Shown one piece after another: positions 63,306 to 64,000 of a stretch of DNA of 64,000 nt. The stretch is from Azospirillum sp. OGB3 (GTDB taxonomy: Bacteria > Pseudomonadota > Alphaproteobacteria > Azospirillales > Azospirillaceae): assembly GCF_014192915.1 (NCBI RefSeq), contig NZ_JACHYN010000001.1, forward strand, positions 434,001 through 498,000, read 5' to 3'. Position numbers and translations under genes: made by a program. Numbering within the stretch: the stretch's first letter is position 1; each line of letters opens with the position of its first letter. The notes below the pieces were generated by a model that was not told the origin of the DNA, ran no database searches, and worked only from the letters and a program-made list of their open reading frames with translations.

Positions 63306-64000
63306 ATGGATTTCACCGACACCCAGCTTCACCGCTATTCCCGCCACATCATCCTGCCGGAGGTCGGCGGCGTCGGGCAGGAGGCGCTGTTGCGCGCCCG
63401 CGTCCTGGTCGTCGGGGCCGGCGGGCTGGGCGCGCCGCTGCTGCTCTACCTCGCCGCGGCGGGGGTGGGCACCATCGGCGTCATCGACGACGACACGGTG
63501 GACCTGTCCAACCTGCAACGGCAGGTGATCCACGACGAATCGTCGCTCGGCGTTCCGAAGGTGGAGAGCGCCGCCGCCCGCATCCGCGCGCTGAATCCCG
63601 ACGTGGCGGTGGAGGTGCACAAGGCGCGGCTCACCCGCGACAACGCGCTCGACCTGATCGGGCGCTACGACATCGTGGCCGACGGGTCGGACAATTTCGC
63701 CACGCGCTTCCTGCTCAACGACGCCTGCTACTTCGCGGGTAAGACGCTGGTGTCGGCGGCGATCCTGCGCTTCGACGGGCAGGTCTCGACCTTCAAGGCC
63801 CATCTCGGCGCCCCGCACCCCTGCTACCGCTGCCTGTTCCCGGAGCCGCCGCCGCGCGGTCTGGTGCCGTCCTGCTCCGAAGGCGGCGTGCTAGGGGCGC
63901 TGGCCGGCTTCGTCGGCTCGCTCCAGACGACGGAAGTTCTGAAGGAGATCATGGGCATCGGCGAGGGGCTGTCGGGCAGCCTGATGATGCTCGACACGCT
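63306..64000 (+). CDS. ThiF/MoeB-family adenylyltransferase (cut by window end)
   Basis: The first 231 codons of an E1-like enzyme. The nucleotide-binding motif is VVGAGGLGAPLLLYLA, followed by IDDDTVDLSNLQRQ and the catalytic Asp segment ADGSDNFATRFLLND. The zinc CxxC pair begins with CYRCLF. Such enzymes adenylate the C-terminus of sulfur-carrier proteins (MoaD or ThiS) for molybdopterin or thiamine synthesis. The C-terminus, which would tell whether a rhodanese domain is present, lies beyond the window. Confidence 0.93.
   Translation, partial: MDFTDTQLHRYSRHIILPEVGGVGQEALLRARVLVVGAGGLGAPLLLYLAAAGVGTIGVIDDDTVDLSNLQRQVIHDESSLGVPKVESAAARIRALNPDVAVEVHKARLTRDNALDLIGRYDIVADGSDNFATRFLLNDACYFAGKTLVSAAILRFDGQVSTFKAHLGAPHPCYRCLFPEPPPRGLVPSCSEGGVLGALAGFVGSLQTTEVLKEIMGIGEGLSGSLMMLDT

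Overview
The window looks like chromosomal DNA from an Azospirillum-like alphaproteobacterium (Rhodospirillales; A. brasilense group is my best guess, from gene content rather than any search). Pointers are very high GC with G/C-ending codons, an ECF sigma/ChrR pair, an alphaproteobacterial CarD, an RpoH with its LFFNLR box, a Fur/Mur protein without the cysteine zinc site, and an AmtB gene with a -24/-12 promoter. No tRNA, rRNA, CRISPR array, prophage or insertion sequence was seen. Most of the window is densely packed housekeeping and regulatory sequence.

Layout. 1-6.3 kb: end of an ECF sigma gene with its ChrR anti-sigma factor, a SpoU-type RNA methylase, an R. etli-type asparaginase with a histidine-rich tail, an AraC/GyrI regulator, a methyltransferase and amtB. 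6.8-12.8 kb: glycogen genes glgC-glgA, an RTX-repeat protein on the other strand, and lepA. 12.9-18.3 kb: a glycine-zipper lipoprotein, a tiny membrane protein divergent from a LysR gene, an SH3/SPOR-like exported protein, an HD-GYP response regulator and a single-domain receiver. 18.7-23 kb (minus strand): rpmI-rplT-pheS-pheT. 23-28.6 kb: proline iminopeptidase, a thermonuclease-like protein, an M48 protease and an adenylate cyclase. 28.7-39.6 kb: rpoH, a degenerate phosphoesterase, carD, fdxA, a LysR/MFS pair, a DUF938 methyltransferase, a CBS protein, TerC, an S4 RNA-binding protein and a Suv3-type helicase. 39.8-46 kb: an exported protein of unknown function, htpG, a CBS-linked histidine kinase and a transglutaminase. 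46.2-53.2 kb: Fur/Mur, a coiled-coil protein, a HAD phosphatase, a degenerate receiver, a SAM hydrolase and a four-gene Mn/Zn/Fe ABC importer. 53.2-58.6 kb: a hybrid kinase with a phosphotransfer domain, a cold-shock protein and a LuxO-like sigma-54 regulator. 58.9-64 kb: coaBC-dut-rrf2-cysK, an unknown two-repeat protein and the start of a MoeB/ThiF-type gene.

The most interesting points are: (1) coaBC-dut-rrf2-cysK, with a perfect 7-5-7 palindrome between the Rrf2 regulator and cysK, which suggests a CymR/CysK-like cysteine circuit; (2) a metal ABC importer whose first permease ends in a DtxR-like domain, with a 14-bp palindrome over the start of the binding-protein gene; (3) a hybrid kinase with a C-terminal Hpt domain facing a LuxO-like regulator, possibly a compact LuxQ/LuxU/LuxO-type relay; (4) a PPP-type phosphoesterase relative that has lost its metal ligands, near rpoH and carD; (5) a family of GC-rich inverted repeats bounded by TTGCCCCCACCC-type ends at gene borders; and (6) a terminator-like hairpin between rplT and pheS.
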